DNA of 32,977 bases, taken from assembly GCA_017853415.1 (NCBI GenBank), contig JAFMJQ010000006.1, positions 1 through 32,977 of the forward strand. Direction: 5' to 3'. A model generated the notes under the pieces. That model did no database searches, had not been told where the DNA came from, and saw nothing but the letters and a program-made list of their open reading frames with translations. The position numbers and the translations under genes were made by a program. Positions 32,601 through 32,977 of the stretch are shown in pieces (position 1 is the stretch's first letter; every line of letters starts with the position of its first letter). This stretch comes from Thermoleophilia bacterium. Its GTDB lineage: Bacteria > Actinomycetota > Thermoleophilia > Miltoncostaeales > Miltoncostaeaceae.

Positions 32601-32977
32601 GGACGCCATCTGGCCCCACAGCCGCTCGCGGCTGGGACGGGACCACGGGTTCGACCCCCAGCACTTCCGTACGTCGGCACGCGCCCGCCCGCGCATCGCC
32701 GTGGGGGCGCTCAGGCGCGCGGCGCAGGACATCCCGCTGCCCGCGGCCCTTCGCGACATGGCCGTCAACTGGCAGGCCATCGCCTCCATCGAGCCCGCCG
32801 GCGAGGAGCACGTGTACGACCTCGAGGTTGAGGGGATCCACAACTTCGTTGCCGACGGCATCATCGTCCACAACTGCGTGTACCAGGAGAACCTCATGGC
32901 GATCTCGCGGCAGATCGCCGCGTTCTCGCCCGCCCGCGCGGACGACCTGCGCAAGGCCGTGGGCAAGAAGGACAAGG
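29608..32977 (+). CDS. dnaE: DNA polymerase III alpha subunit with intein (3' end cut by window)
   Basis: Replicative polymerase of the C family; 1123 codons are seen and the frame is open at the window edge. The N-terminal PHP domain begins at HLHVHSDYSILDG. The catalytic aspartates of the palm are at 400 and 402 (MPDIDTDF) and 553 (LLKMDFLGL), nearly the E. coli numbering. GPGRGSAAGS is the conserved motif before them. At residue 670 the polymerase sequence (ILKETNGV) is interrupted by a 419-residue intein and resumes as CVYQENLMAISRQ, matching the family's TYGVxxYQEQVM segment. After splicing, the residue at the junction is Cys where Ile or Val is usual. The GTG start is right before the PHP strand and after a -10 box. 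Confidence 0.95.
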   Translation, partial: MSGSTPFAHLHVHSDYSILDGACKIPRLLDRVEELGQTAVALTDHGVMSGAVELYREAGKRGITPIVGLEAYVVPDHRERPGRERRNHLTLLAETTEGYYNLIRLCSAGYLEGYLRRPRIDHELMSRYADGIIVLSGCLSGTICSRLADDDLTGAREELDTLCQIFGPEDVYLELQDSGIASQKRINQHLATLAGETGLTMVATGDVHYVCHQDAESHEALLAIQTRDVLSNPNRFKFDTQEFFIKSADEMLAALPDYPEAIPATMEVADRCSGLDLPLGDIKLPVFPVPTGESDDVYLERLCREGLDRRYGEGAWPAEADDRLRFELSTIQEMGFSSYFLIVWDYIKWARDNGVAVGPGRGSAAGSLVAFSLRITDLDPLEHGLLFERFLNPGRKSMPDIDTDFSVGGRDRVVAYVTEKYGSDAVARIGTFGKLLARAVVRDSGRVLGFSYGQVDRIAKLVPEKLGIKLEEAAAPGSELAAAMDADEGAKRIVEVARPLEGLVRNEGVHAAGVVIAPGAVTDYLPVRVDDQGAVVTQVPDHDVEALGLLKMDFLGLRNLDIIQDALRLVKATTGDDLDIEAIPMDDAPTYRMLAKGDALGVFQFESSGMRDALREVRPTEFADLVALVALYRPGPMAFISTYAQNKRDPSRVRYADPRLEPILKETNGVCVSGDAWVQDARTGRRMRLRDVGDVPDMLIQGVDENLQPAAARVSRWIDNGVRPVVRVRLHGAAEITVTEDHEFLTEDGWRPIRDLAPGDHVGTPHVLMGPAASPPADSGRRARLRVLAYLIAEGALTSSGCTFVSASHDMVDEYRRCLAEGFEGLGVRVTARPGGVMQVDPCVARKERYHEPNALLTWLRELGMKNPPGRQGGVRSDAKSVPSFVFELGPDDIAYFLASLWDGDGRMQSSCCTYVTISADLARDVQALLHRLGIPSVVHRDQYDSVRGRRTAHRVLVFDTARLAEELQPFMVTAKADVRCSAVARRTLGRDRVLAEADAIWPHSRSRLGRDHGFDPQHFRTSARARPRIAVGALRRAAQDIPLPAALRDMAVNWQAIASIEPAGEEHVYDLEVEGIHNFVADGIIVHNCVYQENLMAISRQIAAFSPARADDLRKAVGKKDK
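31618..32874 (+). mobile_element. Intein in DnaE with LAGLIDADG-type endonuclease domain
   Basis: 419-residue in-frame protein insert. It starts with Cys1 (CVSGDAWVQD, block A). Block B is VTEDHEFLTEDGW with the TxxH pair at intein residues 69-72. The end is GIHNFVADGIIVHN (blocks F and G) with the penultimate His and terminal Asn, followed by the +1 Cys of the extein. All residues for standard class 1 splicing are therefore present. Between them lie two endonuclease dodecapeptides: LAYLIAEG (acid Glu794 of the precursor) and FLASLWDGDG (Asp905), so the homing endonuclease keeps acidic residues at both positions. Base composition and codon use resemble the host gene, with somewhat more irregular codons. 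Confidence 0.93.

Overview
The window is very GC-rich and almost fully coding. It looks like one chromosomal segment of an actinobacterium. The signs are the uvrC–rapZ–yvcK block beside gap–pgk–tpiA, DUF2510 and DUF7144 membrane proteins, a tRNA gene without an encoded CCA, many GTG starts, and many start codons sitting 6-9 bases after a TAnnnT box (leaderless transcripts). Cytochrome c maturation System I genes (ccmE, ccmF) fit a deep branch such as Thermoleophilia better than the classical Actinomycetes. That placement is inference; no marker was searched. I see no insertion sequence, phage or CRISPR.

Layout. 1-3873: DNA repair uvrC, then the translationally coupled rapZ and yvcK; whiA, the usual next gene, is absent. 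4077-5289: two small membrane proteins (DUF1097-like and DUF7144-like), each followed by a strong hairpin; the first has its own promoter, a strong Shine-Dalgarno (SD) sequence and different codon use. 5408-9871: a glycolytic operon gap–pgk–tpiA–gpmI whose genes overlap by 1-4 bases. 9884-10743: a DUF2510/DUF4190 membrane protein and an AhpD-like protein. 10782-12885 (minus strand): a coupled operon of a metallophosphoesterase, a NifS/IscS-like protein that has lost the PLP lysine, and a TusA-like sulfur carrier. 12905-15158: rlmH, argS and tRNA-Gly(CCC). 15216-17102: a secreted glucosaminidase and, divergently, an alpha/beta hydrolase. 17107-21487: a membrane-lipid cluster with an acyl desaturase, a FAD oxidoreductase and a DUF1365–cyclopropane-synthase fusion. 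21484-25702: msrB, then ccmE–ccmF–ccmI-like and a lipoprotein. 25928-28176: two secreted M23 peptidases, the first behind an unusual leader. 28284-29546: argG. 29608-end: dnaE, interrupted by a 419-residue intein and cut by the window edge.

The most unusual items are (1) the operon pairing a cysteine-desulfurase fold lacking both the PLP lysine and the substrate arginine with a TusA protein, (2) the DnaE intein with a LAGLIDADG-type endonuclease domain, (3) the DUF1365–CFA fusion in its lipid cluster, (4) a cysteine-type CcmE ending in CPSKF, and (5) the M23 gene whose only good SD sequence precedes ATC codons. All calls were made by reading the sequence; no database search was run.
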